Source: Streptomyces sp. HM190 (GTDB lineage: Bacteria; Actinomycetota; Actinomycetes; Streptomycetales; Streptomycetaceae). From it: a DNA stretch of 64,000 nt. Position 1 is the stretch's first letter. Each line of letters begins with the position of its first letter. The position numbers and the translations under genes are program-made. A model generated the notes under the pieces. It did no database searches and was not told the origin of the DNA. It saw nothing but the letters and a program-made list of their open reading frames with translations. The stretch is taken from NCBI RefSeq assembly GCF_009857135.1, contig NZ_CP047318.1, forward strand, positions 1,240,001-1,304,000, given 5' to 3'. Shown piece after piece: positions 26,845-36,025 of the stretch.

Positions 26845-27912
26845 TCACAAGCCTGTCAGGGCCCTGGCTATCCCGGCGGCGCCCGATTCCGCGGTGACCT
26901 CGGCGGCCGTTCCCCGCCTTCGGCTCCACACGGTCTCGGCGCGGCTCTGGAGCAACCGGAGTCCGCTCGGCGCGGGGAGGTCGCGGGCGAGCGCCCACTC
27001 GATCTCCTGGGGAGCCCCACCGCATCGCTCGCTCTGCTTGGCGAGACGGGCTATCTCCACGACTTCGGCCGCCGTGAGGCAGGGGGCGGCGCGGCGCTCG
27101 TCGTCCACGGGGCGGCGAAGCAGCCCCTGGCCGTCCGGGGCGGGCACCAACTCGTGGAACTTGGAGCCCACCACGGTCCGTACCGGGACGAGCAGCACCT
27201 TGTCCACGAGGTAGTGGTCCGGGGTCACCTCGCCGGAGAGCACCGGCTCACCCAGGCCCCAGCCGGCCTCGACGACGACCTTCGAGCGGTCTCCGTTGAC
27301 CGGATTCAGTGTCATGGCGACGCCCGCCGTGCGCGCGTCCACCATCTCCTGCACGCATACGGCCATGCCCAGCCCTTCGTCGGGCACACCGTGGGCGGCC
27401 CGGTAGACGAGGGCACGGGCGGTCCACAGACTCGACCAGCAGTGCCGTACGGCGTCCAGGACGGCCTCGACGCCCCGGATCCACAGGCAGGTGTCGTACT
27501 GCCCGGCGAAGCTGGCCTGCGTCAGGTCCTCCGAAGTGGCGCTGGAGCGCACGGCCACCGGCACGTCCGGCTGCCCGAGCTCCGCGCACAACGCGCGGTA
27601 TCCGGCGGAGATGTCCTCCTCCAGCTCCGCCGGCACCGGGTGGCCGGACACCAGGCGGCGGATCTCGGAGCTGACGGTCTCGGCCACTGCGAGATCAACG
27701 GGATCCAGCTCGGAGAGGACCGCGCCGACCGCCGCGCGCAGTGCCGGATCGGCGAACAGGGTCCGAAAGGCGTCCACCGTCACCGCGAACGCCCGCGGCA
27801 CCGGCTGTCCGGCGCGGGCGAGCTCCAGCAGACCGGCGCACTTGCCACCCACCAGGTCCGCTGGTGGGCCTTCCGCCCCGGATCGCAGCGGGACGGTGTA
27901 CCGGCTGGACAT
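26845..27912 (-). CDS. PEP/pyruvate-binding ATP-grasp domain protein, split dikinase subunit
   Basis: 355-aa protein equal to the N-terminal nucleotide-binding domain of PEP synthase: VGGKCAGLLELARAGQPVP, PVAVRSSATSEDLTQASFAGQ, QEMVDARTAGVAMTLNPVNG and VEAGWGLGEPVLSGEVTPD. It ends with EWALA...LLQSR, where full-length enzymes continue into the mobile domain; that domain is in the next gene. Predicted to bind ATP and phosphorylate the His of the partner. ATG 27912 fits the family start, but no clear ribosome-binding site is seen. Glucan/rifampicin-type dikinases are alternatives. Confidence 0.82.
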   Translation of the reverse strand: MSSRYTVPLRSGAEGPPADLVGGKCAGLLELARAGQPVPRAFAVTVDAFRTLFADPALRAAVGAVLSELDPVDLAVAETVSSEIRRLVSGHPVPAELEEDISAGYRALCAELGQPDVPVAVRSSATSEDLTQASFAGQYDTCLWIRGVEAVLDAVRHCWSSLWTARALVYRAAHGVPDEGLGMAVCVQEMVDARTAGVAMTLNPVNGDRSKVVVEAGWGLGEPVLSGEVTPDHYLVDKVLLVPVRTVVGSKFHELVPAPDGQGLLRRPVDDERRAAPCLTAAEVVEIARLAKQSERCGGAPQEIEWALARDLPAPSGLRLLQSRAETVWSRRRGTAAEVTAESGAAGIARALTGL

Positions 27913-27959
27913 ACACCAAGCTAAACATCTCCCGTGGCCACGAGAAAGCGGGAGTAACG

Positions 27960-28898
27960 GCGTGCGCGCCCGGCCCTCCGGAGCTGCCCGGTCCAGGACG
28001 GGCAGCGGGCCCGCTCCTCCCGCCCGGGTGGAGCGCCTGAACGCGGCCGGAGCAGGGCCGCTCACCACACTCGGCTGATGAAGAGCCGGCGTCGGCCACG
28101 ATGCGGGTTCCGCCGCAGGCCACCTCGCCGCCGAGATCGCGACCGGTGATGTCGTGGAGCGCGTACACGCCGAAGACGGCAATGCCTCGGGCACTGTGCG
28201 CGGCTGAGTTCCGTGTCATGCCCCCGGAGTCGGAACCACGCGGGTCGGCCGGTTCCCGGCAGTGGTCCGAGCCGTCTGTGCCGTCCGGCGGGAACCGCCC
28301 CGCCGTGCGGCACTCGGCATCGGGGTGCTCTTCGGCCCGGTGCCGCACGGCCTCGGCGATGTCCTCGGCGCTTTGGCGGTCCGGGACCGGGACCCCGTGC
28401 AGCCCCAGTCCCGCCATAACCGGATGGACATGACTGTCTTCGAAAGGCAGAGAGCAGTGCGCCGCCGACGGCGGTGGCGAGAGGGCCACGAGCGGCCGGT
28501 GCAGCCGCCCCCAGGGCGCTGATCCGGCCGCCGACGACGGCGAGGGCGCGGCCCTGAACCAGACCCTGATCGTGCCCGGCCACGGCGCCGCTTTCGCCCC
28601 CTCACCGTCGATTGCGAGCAGTCCGTCGGCGCGAGGTCGAGCGCCGCGAGCGCCGCGGCGGTGGTGGTGCGCACCCCGCCCGTGGTGGCGGCCGCACTCG
28701 TGCCGTGTCCGACGACATCGCCCACCACCAGCCCGATCGGGCGCCAGACCGAACGGTTCCTCGGCTTCCCGGCTCCAGCCGGTGAACCACGGGTGCTGGT
28801 CCAGCACCGCGGTCGCGCCGTGCTGGTCCAGTTCCGCGGTCGCGCCGACCTGCGCAGGTGTGGCCGGGGGCGTCGTACCGCGCGGCGGGACTGGCTGG
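27960..28898 (-). pseudogene. Degenerate region with SpoIIE phosphatase remnant
   Basis: About 0.9 kb without an intact gene. On the minus strand around 28650-28760 one frame reads RPIGLVVGDVVGHGTSAAAT, the PP2C/SpoIIE metal-site motif also present in the phosphatase at 21711, followed by a run resembling its helix but then losing similarity; other pieces appear in a different frame. A 27-bp tandem duplication lies at 28793-28846. This looks like a decayed SpoIIE-type phosphatase gene. The rest shows nothing recognisable. Confidence 0.5.
28793..28846. repeat. 27-bp tandem duplication
   Basis: Two adjacent 27-bp units (28793-28819 and 28820-28846) beginning GTGCTGGTCCAG and ending CGCGGTCGCGCC, differing at 2 positions. 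Lies at the 5' side of the phosphatase remnant. Confidence 0.85.
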
Positions 28899-29582
28899 TC
28901 ATGCCCTTCGCGCAGGCTCGTCATCGGCGCTCCTGGGGTTGGTGCAGGAGTCCTTCGGCTCGTTCGACGCAACGCCGGCCGTCGTCGGTGACGCCTGCGC
29001 GCGGTGGGCCGCGAGGAGTCGGCGCAGGGCGTCGACGCCCTTCTCGGTGCGCTCCGGTGCGCCGGAGGTGACCTGGTGGAAGACCAGGCCCTCCAGGGCC
29101 GCGAAGACGATCTCCGTCAGGTCCGGGGACACGCCGAAGCAGGCCAGTGCCTCGCGCACGGCAGCGCGGTACGCCTCGTAGAGCAGGTCGACGTGGTGGC
29201 CCAGCTCGGGCCGGCGGCTGGCTTCGAGCTTCAGCTCGTACTGGAACGCCTGGAGGTCGGGGTCGGCCTCGATGACGTCGGCCAGGGTCGCGGCGAAGTC
29301 CTCCAGCCTTCCGCTGGCGGGCACCAGCGACGACGTCTCGATACTGCGGGTGACGCACCACCGCAGCGCCTCCTCCAGCAGGGCGTCACGGGAACCGAAG
29401 TGGTGGGCGACCAGGCCGTGCGTGACGCCGGCCTCGGCGGCGACGGCGCGGTAGGTCAGCTTCCGCAGGCCGCCCCGGGCCACCACCCTCACGGCCGCGG
29501 CCAGGAGCGCCCCTCGCCCTTCGCCGTAACCGGGCCGGGCCTCCTCGCCGGCCTCACCGTCCGTCTCCACCGCGGCGGTCAC
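28899..29582 (-). CDS. TetR/AcrR family regulator 1 of catabolic cluster
   Basis: 227-aa regulator with N-terminal HTH (LLAAAVRVVARGGLRKLTYR then AVAAEAGVTHGLVAHHFGSR, residues ~25-65) and a ligand-binding C-terminal domain ending in a polar tail. It is divergent from the GcvT-like gene; the intergenic region holds a TATCC-N4-GGATA dyad. It is clearly paralogous to the TetR at 39754: the recognition helix VTHGLVxHHFGSRDAL is identical but one residue, so both probably bind the same operator. Ligand unknown, likely an intermediate of the cluster pathway. Confidence 0.92.
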   Translation of the reverse strand: MTAAVETDGEAGEEARPGYGEGRGALLAAAVRVVARGGLRKLTYRAVAAEAGVTHGLVAHHFGSRDALLEEALRWCVTRSIETSSLVPASGRLEDFAATLADVIEADPDLQAFQYELKLEASRRPELGHHVDLLYEAYRAAVREALACFGVSPDLTEIVFAALEGLVFHQVTSGAPERTEKGVDALRRLLAAHRAQASPTTAGVASNEPKDSCTNPRSADDEPARRA

Positions 29583-29635
29583 GTGCCCTCCCTCTGTCTG
29601 CCGTCCCCTCGACTCAATCTATCCTATTGACAAGT

Positions 29636-29649
29636 TATCCAGATGGATA
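29636..29649. promoter_or_regulatory. Cluster operator 1: TATCC-N4-GGATA
   Basis: TATCCAGATGGATA lies in the 17-bp spacer after a consensus TTGACA (29627-29632) on the plus strand, 47 bp before the GcvT-like ATG and 54 bp before the tetR start. An extra TATCC half-site is at 29620. Position suggests steric repression of both genes. Confidence 0.7.
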
Positions 29650-29695
29650 GATTCTCGCTGCGGCGCACGCCCTTCCTCTCTTCCCTGGAGTCTCC

Positions 29696-30817
29696 ATGGC
29701 CGTCCCCGAAGGACTGAGCACCACCCCGTTCGCTCCCCGCTACGCGGACCGCGTCGAGGAGTGGATCGACATCTACGGCAACGCCGTACCGCTGGCCATC
29801 AGCGACCCGGCCGAGGAGTACCTGGCCATCCGGACCTCCGTCGGGGCCTCGGAGTACTCGATGCTCCACAAGTGGCATGTCGAGGGTGAGGCCGCGGTCG
29901 CCGTCGTCGACGCCGTCTTCTCGCGCAGCGTCAAGGGGCTGGGTGCCGGCCGCATCGCCTACGGCGTCGTGGTCGACGCCGACGGGATGATGCTCGACGA
30001 CGTGACCGTGGCCGTCCTCGCGCCCGACCACGTGGTCGTCACCGGCGGCAACCCGGCCACCATGGACGCGCTGGCCGCGCACACCCCCGCCGGGAGCACG
30101 GTCACCGAACGCCGTGAAGAGTCCGCCGTGCTCACCCTGCAGGGCCCGCGCAGCCGGGACGTCCTCCAGCGCCTCACCCATGTCGACGTGTCCAACGCGG
30201 CGTTCCCGTACTACACCTTCCTGGACGACGCGCTCGTCGCCGGCATCCCCGCCCAGGTGAGCCGCCTGGGGTTCACCGCCGAACTCGGCTACGAGATCCA
30301 GGTGCCACGGCAGCGGGCGCTGGAGCTGTGGGACGCGGTCTTCGAGGCCGGTGCCGACCTGGGCATCAGGGCCTTCGGAGCGATCGCGCTGCTGACCTGC
30401 CGCACCGAGGCGGGGATGATCATGGGTGAGCTGGAGTACGACCACACCGTCACCCCGTTCGAGTGCCGGATGGGCTGGGCGATCGACTTCGACAAGGGCC
30501 CCTTCCAGGGCCGCGACGCGCTGCTCGCCAAGAAGGACAGCGCGACCGGACGGGTCGTCAGCGTCGTCGTGGACGCCGCGCCGGAGGCCGCCGAGGGCGC
30601 CCGGCTGGAGCTGGACGGCCGGGACATCGGCTACGTGACGACGGCGTTGCCCTCCCCCGCGCTCGACGGCGCCACCCTCGGCCTGGCCCGCGTCCACCGT
30701 GACGCCGTGAAGTCCGGGACCGCGCTCACCGCCGTCGCCTCCGACGGCTCCAAGGCCGACGCCACCGTGCGGCCCACCCCCGTGTACGACCCCGAGCGCG
30801 CCCGCGTGCGGGCCTGA
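29696..30817 (+). CDS. GcvT-like tetrahydrofolate-dependent demethylase/aminomethyltransferase
   Basis: 373-aa protein of the GcvT fold (folate-binding domain plus C-terminal barrel). Family features: EYLAIRTSVGASEYSMLHKW, LTLQGPRSRDVLQRLT, SRLGFTAELGYEIQVP, ECRMGWAIDFDKGPFQGRDAL. GcvT itself acts with GcvH/GcvP, absent here; instead purU and folD follow directly, so this paralogue probably accepts a methyl or methylene group from an O- or N-methyl substrate onto THF (compare LigM/DesA O-demethylases, dimethylglycine/sarcosine systems). ATG 29696 has GGAG 6 nt upstream. First gene of the one-carbon operon. Confidence 0.88.
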   Translation: MAVPEGLSTTPFAPRYADRVEEWIDIYGNAVPLAISDPAEEYLAIRTSVGASEYSMLHKWHVEGEAAVAVVDAVFSRSVKGLGAGRIAYGVVVDADGMMLDDVTVAVLAPDHVVVTGGNPATMDALAAHTPAGSTVTERREESAVLTLQGPRSRDVLQRLTHVDVSNAAFPYYTFLDDALVAGIPAQVSRLGFTAELGYEIQVPRQRALELWDAVFEAGADLGIRAFGAIALLTCRTEAGMIMGELEYDHTVTPFECRMGWAIDFDKGPFQGRDALLAKKDSATGRVVSVVVDAAPEAAEGARLELDGRDIGYVTTALPSPALDGATLGLARVHRDAVKSGTALTAVASDGSKADATVRPTPVYDPERARVRA

Positions 30818-30836
30818 CCCGACGGAGACCCCTACC

Positions 30837-31679
<843 letters not shown>

Positions 31680-31705
31680 CGACCGCACCGAGAGGCCGGT
31701 ACGAC

Positions 31706-32554
31706 ATGACCACCGCCACGCTGCTCGACGGCAAGGCCGCGGCAGCCGAGACCAAACGTGAACTCGCCGAGCGGGTGGAGGTGCTCAAGCGCCGGGGCGT
31801 CGCTCCCGGCCTGGGCACCATCCTCGTCGGCGACGATCCCGCCAGCCACTCCTATGTCGGCGGCAAGCACCGCGACTGCGCCCAGGTCGGCATCGCCTCG
31901 ATCCGGGTGGAGCTGCCCCGAACAGCGTCCCAGGGCGAGGTCGAGGACGCCGTGCGGAGGCTCAACGCCGACCCTGCCTGCACCGGCTTCATCGTCCAGC
32001 TGCCGCTGCCGACCCACATCGACACCCACGCCGTGCTGGAGCTCATCGACCCCGCCAAGGACGCCGACGGGCTCCACCCCGCCAACCTGGGCCGGCTCGT
32101 GCTGGGCATCCCGGCGCCGCTGCCCTGCACCCCCCGGGGCATCATCGACCTGCTGCGCCGCAACCACGTGCCCATCAGCGGGCAGCAGTTCTGCGTCATC
32201 GGCTGCGGGATCACCGTCGGCCGCCCGCTCGGCCTGATGCTGACCCGCAGCACCGAACACGCCACCGTGACCCTGTGCCACGAAGCCACCCAGGACACCG
32301 CCGCCCATGCCCGCGTCGCGGACGTCGTCGTGGCCGCGGCCGGTGTGGCGCACCTGGTCAGGCCCGACTGGATCAAACCGGGCGCCACCGTCCTGTCCGT
32401 GGGCATCACCCGGACCGTCGAAGGCATCCTCGGCGACGTCCACCCCGACGTCGACCAGGTCGCCGGCTCCCTCGCCCCGCCCGTCGGCGGAGTGGGACCC
32501 ATGACCCGCGCCATGCTGCTGGCCAACATCGTCGAGGCGGCCGAGCGGGACTGA
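31706..32554 (+). CDS. folD: Methylenetetrahydrofolate dehydrogenase/cyclohydrolase
   Basis: 282-aa bifunctional FolD converting 5,10-methylene-THF to 10-formyl-THF with NAD(P). Motifs: [17 protein letters not shown] (substrate Lys), [55 protein letters not shown]. The nucleotide-binding [11 protein letters not shown] differs from the usual GRSxxVGxP (Cys-Gly-Ile in place of Arg-Ser), a small deviation that may alter cofactor preference. ATG 31706, 26 bp after purU. It is likely a second, pathway-specific copy. Confidence 0.94.
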   Translation: MTTATLLDGKAAAAETKRELAERVEVLKRRGVAPGLGTILVGDDPASHSYVGGKHRDCAQVGIASIRVELPRTASQGEVEDAVRRLNADPACTGFIVQLPLPTHIDTHAVLELIDPAKDADGLHPANLGRLVLGIPAPLPCTPRGIIDLLRRNHVPISGQQFCVIGCGITVGRPLGLMLTRSTEHATVTLCHEATQDTAAHARVADVVVAAAGVAHLVRPDWIKPGATVLSVGITRTVEGILGDVHPDVDQVAGSLAPPVGGVGPMTRAMLLANIVEAAERD

Positions 32555-32561
32555 GAAGGCA

Positions 32562-32593
32562 CGGGGCCGCACCGCGCGGACACTGCGGCCCCG
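32562..32593 (+). terminator. Terminator after folD
   Basis: Perfect 10-bp stem CGGGGCCGCA / TGCGGCCCCG with a 12-nt loop, 7 bp after the folD stop. Confidence 0.7.
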
Positions 32594-32777
32594 CCCTCCG
32601 GACAGCCCTGTCGCGGGCGTCCTCGGCACGGACGACGTCCCGACGCCGTCCGTGGACCCGTACTGGTCGCCCTGCTCCGGCGTCCTGGTCGCCCTGTTCC
32701 CGCGTCGACGAGCGGCGGCCCGAGGTCGCCGGCGTCGTGCAGCTGGGCGCACGGGTCCGTGAGGACCGCGCGCACAC

Positions 32778-33683
32778 CTACCCGCGACCGGAGTAGTCCG
32801 TGTAGCACTCCACCGGGTCCCCCTCGTAGGCCCACGGCCACGGCGACACCAGCCCGCCGACCGCGGAGAAGACCGGGCCGGCGTCGCCTCTGCGGCCCGC
32901 CCGGACCAGGGCGTAGGCGAGTGTTCCCAGATCCGTGACGGCCGCCGCGTGACGCAGGTGGCCGGGCTGCGGCCACAGGGCGGCCCCCTGGTCCAGCAGC
33001 CGCGCGGTGTGCGGCTGCGACCAGTACTGGCTCACCCCCAGTGCCTCGATCCCCCCGCCGCTCCTCGCGCGGTGGTACTGCCGCACGGCCGCCGTCAGGG
33101 GCAGGCATGCCGTCGGCGCGTCCCCCGGCATGACCGCGACGACGTCGTCGAGGAAGTCCCGCAGCGCGGCCTGACTGCCCTGCTCCTCCGGGGAGAGGTA
33201 GCCCAGGATCTGCAGGTGCGCCTCCCGATGCCATGGATCACGCGCCCGTATCTCCTGCCAGACGGGAGAAAGCTCGCGGCTCGGCCGCCCCAGCAGCCGC
33301 AGCGCCGCCAGCGCGGCCACCCACGGGGTCGGATCAGCCGGCCGGGCGTCGGCGGCGGCGCGGCAGAGCGCCAGGGAACCGCGCGGATCGGTCGCCAGTT
33401 CGCACCAGCCGGCCAGCGCCAGGGCGTCCGGGTCGCGGGGCCGGCGTTCACGCCAGCCCCGGGCCAGCGCGGGCGCGGCCTGCGCGAGGACGCCGATCCG
33501 GTGGCATCGGCGGTCCCAGTCGTCCCCGGTGCCCCGCAGGAGCCGTTCCACCTGGGCGATGGCAAGGTCCTGCGGCCCCGGCCCCCGGGCGGCGGCGATG
33601 CCTCTCAGTACCCGGCCCAGGGCGACGTCGTCGAGTTCGGGGGCGAGGCGGGGTGCCTGTCGCTTGTGGCCGAAGAGAGCCAT
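32778..33683 (-). CDS. Hypothetical helical-repeat protein
   Basis: 301-aa soluble protein, not recognised. Its Ala/Leu/Arg-rich helices (ALALAGWCELATDPRGSLAL, PWVAALAALRLLGRPSRELS, REAHLQILGYLSPEEQ) look like a TPR-type solenoid. It starts 7 bp after the gamma-glutamyl hydrolase stop, so it is the last gene of the permease-ALDH-hydrolase operon, though nothing links it mechanistically. Similar tetratricopeptide-like proteins occur in Streptomyces near unrelated genes. Confidence 0.75.
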   Translation of the reverse strand: MALFGHKRQAPRLAPELDDVALGRVLRGIAAARGPGPQDLAIAQVERLLRGTGDDWDRRCHRIGVLAQAAPALARGWRERRPRDPDALALAGWCELATDPRGSLALCRAAADARPADPTPWVAALAALRLLGRPSRELSPVWQEIRARDPWHREAHLQILGYLSPEEQGSQAALRDFLDDVVAVMPGDAPTACLPLTAAVRQYHRARSGGGIEALGVSQYWSQPHTARLLDQGAALWPQPGHLRHAAAVTDLGTLAYALVRAGRRGDAGPVFSAVGGLVSPWPWAYEGDPVECYTDYSGRG

Positions 33684-33690
33684 GTCCCTT

Positions 33691-34431
33691 TCACCGTCTG
33701 TGGCGGGCGGCGTGCACCAGGGCGTCGAACAGGGCCTGTTGGGCCGGGTCCTGGTCCGCGGTGTCCTCGGGGTGCCACTGCACCGCCGTGAACCAGCCGG
33801 GGCGTCCGGGGAGTTCGAGTCCCTCCACCGTGCCGTCGGCGGCCCGCGCGGTCGGTTCGAGCCCGTCGCCGATGCGGTCGACCCGCTGGTGGTGGTAGCA
33901 GGAGGCCTCCGTCTTCTCCGCGCCGGTGGCCTGTTCGAGCAGGGTGCCGCGCCGGATCGCGACCGGGTGCACGACGTGCCGGTGTTCGCGGTCGGCGCCC
34001 CCCATGTCCTGTTCCAGGCTGCCGCCGAGGGCGACGTTCACCACCTGCAGACCGCGGCAGATCGCCAGCAGGGGCAGCCCCAGGTCCAGTGTCCGGCGGG
34101 CGACTTCGAGGTCGAACGCGTCCTGGAGGTCGTCGACGTCGTAGACGCTGTCATGGGTGTCGGTGGCTCCGTAGCGGTGCGGGGCCAGGTCTCCCCCGCC
34201 CGGCAGCAGGACGCCGTCGAAGCGGGCGAGCCGGTCGGCGACGTCGGCTGCGGCCGGGTCGGCGGGGTGAACGCTCACCGGCTCGCCCCCGGCCCGCCAC
34301 ACGGCCTCGACCAGGGCGCGGGCGTTGACCTCGGCGGCGTAGCGGAGCGCGGAGGTGGTGGCGGCGAACCGGGCCGGAATCGCGATCAGGGGGCGCGCGG
34401 GCGTCAGGGGTCGTGTGGAGGTGCGGGTCAC
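33691..34431 (-). CDS. Class I glutamine amidotransferase-like gamma-glutamyl hydrolase (PuuD-type)
   Basis: 246-aa hydrolase that would cleave gamma-glutamyl-GABA or a gamma-glutamylated amine/acid to glutamate plus product. Nucleophile Cys125 is in AICRGLQ; the His-Glu dyad is in QWHPED; GVLLPGGGDLAPHRYG is the oxyanion region. GTG 34431 overlaps the ALDH stop (GTGA). Together with the ALDH, permease and the GS-like ligase at 46190 it reproduces the set of functions of the E. coli Puu putrescine pathway, minus the oxidase step, which the P450s or an unlinked enzyme may supply. Confidence 0.9.
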   Translation of the reverse strand: MTRTSTRPLTPARPLIAIPARFAATTSALRYAAEVNARALVEAVWRAGGEPVSVHPADPAAADVADRLARFDGVLLPGGGDLAPHRYGATDTHDSVYDVDDLQDAFDLEVARRTLDLGLPLLAICRGLQVVNVALGGSLEQDMGGADREHRHVVHPVAIRRGTLLEQATGAEKTEASCYHHQRVDRIGDGLEPTARAADGTVEGLELPGRPGWFTAVQWHPEDTADQDPAQQALFDALVHAARHRR

Positions 34432-35918
34432 AGCTGGATCCAGGTGGTCTTCAGTTCGGTGTACTTGTCGATGGCGTGCGCGGACTTGTCGCGGCCGTTG
34501 CCGGACTGCTTCATGCCGCCGAAGGGGACGGTGAGGTCGCCCTCCTCGTAGCAGTTGACCCAGACGGTTCCGGCCTTGAGCGCGCGGGAGACCTGGTGGG
34601 CGGTGGACAGGTCGGAGGTCCACAGGCCGGCTGCGAGGCCGTACTCGGTGGCGTTGGCGAGCCGTACCGCCTCGTCCAGGTCGTCGAAGGCGAGGACGGA
34701 CAGGACCGGGCCGAAGATCTCCTCGCGGGCCAGGCGCATGCCCGGGTCGACCCGGTCGAACACGGTGGGCCGCAGGTAGCTGCCGCCGGTCTCGGGCAGG
34801 GTCCGGCCCCCTCCCGCGCGCAGTCGGGCGCCCTCCTCCAGACCGGAGGCGACGTGTTCCAGGACCCTGGCGAGGTGGCTGTCGCCGACCAGTGCGCCCA
34901 TCTCGGTGGCCGGGTCGAGCGGGTCGCCCACCCGCAGTTCGCGCGCCCGCGCCACGACGGCCTCCGTGACCTGTTCGGCGATGGAGGAGTGCACCAGCAG
35001 CCGGGAGGGCGCTGTGCACATCTCGCCCTGGTTGAAGAAGATGCCCCAGGCGGCGGTGGCGGCGGCCTTCTCCAGCTCGGGGGCGTCGGGGAGGATGATG
35101 TTCGGCGACTTGCCGCCCAGTTCCAGCCAGACGCGCTTGAGGTTGGAGTCGGCGGCGTAGCGCAGGAAGTGGCGGCCGACCGCGGTGGAGCCGGTGAACG
35201 CCAGCACGTCCACGTCGGGGTGGAGCCCGAGGGCCCGCCCGGCCACCGGCCCGTCGCCGGTGACGACGTTGAGAACACCGGGCGGCAGTCCGGCCTCGGT
35301 GGCGATCCGGCCGAGGAGCAGCGCGGACAGGGGCGAGTTCTCCGACGGCTTCAGGACGACGGTGCAGCCGGTGGCGAGCGCCGGGGCGACCTTCCAACCG
35401 GCAAGCGTCAAGGGGAAGTTCCACGGCACGACGGCGCCGACGACGCCGGCGGGCTCGCGGGTGATCAGGGCGAGGGAGTCCGGGGCGGTGTGGGGGGACT
35501 CGTCGGTGAGTTTGTCGGCCAACTGCCCGTACCAGCGGAAGGTGTTGATCGCGGCGCGCAACTCGATGGCGTACGCGTCGGTGATCGGCTTGCCCATCTC
35601 CAGGCTGACGGTCAGCGCCAGTTCCTCGCGCCGCTCCTCCAGCAGGTCGGCGATCCGCTGCAGGACCCGGCCGCGCTCGGCGGGCGCCAGGCGTGGCCAC
35701 GGTCCTGTGTCGAAGGCGCGACGGGCCGCGGCGACGGCGAGATCGACCTCGGCCTCCCGCGCGTCGGCCACCCGGACCAGGTGCTGACCGTCGCGCGGGG
35801 AGACCACGGCGAACGATCCGCCGTCACCGGCTTCGCTCCTGCCGTCGATGTGGTGCTGCGTGGGCGGATCGAGATCCTTGGCGCGGCGCAGCAGTTCCTC
35901 ATGGGTGGCGTTCAGCAC
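34428..35918 (-). CDS. Aldehyde dehydrogenase (PuuC-like)
   Basis: 496-aa NAD(P)-dependent ALDH. Catalytic Cys301 in FFNQGEMCTAPSRLL, general base Glu in LELGGKSPNI, PWNFPLTLAGWKVAPALATG and FTGSTAVGRHFL in the cofactor domain, closing EEIFGPVLSVLAFD. GTG 35918 has AAGGAG just upstream. Most similar in pattern to gamma-glutamyl-gamma-aminobutyraldehyde dehydrogenases; sits between the permease and the gamma-glutamyl hydrolase and overlaps the latter. Substrate is inferred from neighbours: an aldehyde from oxidation of a gamma-glutamylated amine. Confidence 0.92.
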   Translation of the reverse strand: MLNATHEELLRRAKDLDPPTQHHIDGRSEAGDGGSFAVVSPRDGQHLVRVADAREAEVDLAVAAARRAFDTGPWPRLAPAERGRVLQRIADLLEERREELALTVSLEMGKPITDAYAIELRAAINTFRWYGQLADKLTDESPHTAPDSLALITREPAGVVGAVVPWNFPLTLAGWKVAPALATGCTVVLKPSENSPLSALLLGRIATEAGLPPGVLNVVTGDGPVAGRALGLHPDVDVLAFTGSTAVGRHFLRYAADSNLKRVWLELGGKSPNIILPDAPELEKAAATAAWGIFFNQGEMCTAPSRLLVHSSIAEQVTEAVVARARELRVGDPLDPATEMGALVGDSHLARVLEHVASGLEEGARLRAGGGRTLPETGGSYLRPTVFDRVDPGMRLAREEIFGPVLSVLAFDDLDEAVRLANATEYGLAAGLWTSDLSTAHQVSRALKAGTVWVNCYEEGDLTVPFGGMKQSGNGRDKSAHAIDKYTELKTTWIQL

Positions 35919-35976
35919 GCGCTCCTTCTCCCTCTCATGCGATGACAAACGACTCACGCGGTTCGGTGAAAGACCG

Positions 35977-36008
35977 GATACGGCCGGGGCGTGGGCTCCG
36001 GCCGTATC
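35977..36008 (-). terminator. Hairpin between permease and ALDH genes
   Basis: Perfect 11-bp stem GATACGGCCGG / CCGGCCGTATC with a 10-nt loop in the 107-bp gap. Could attenuate downstream expression. Confidence 0.5.
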
Positions 36009-36025
36009 GGCGGGGGTGGCGGTGT

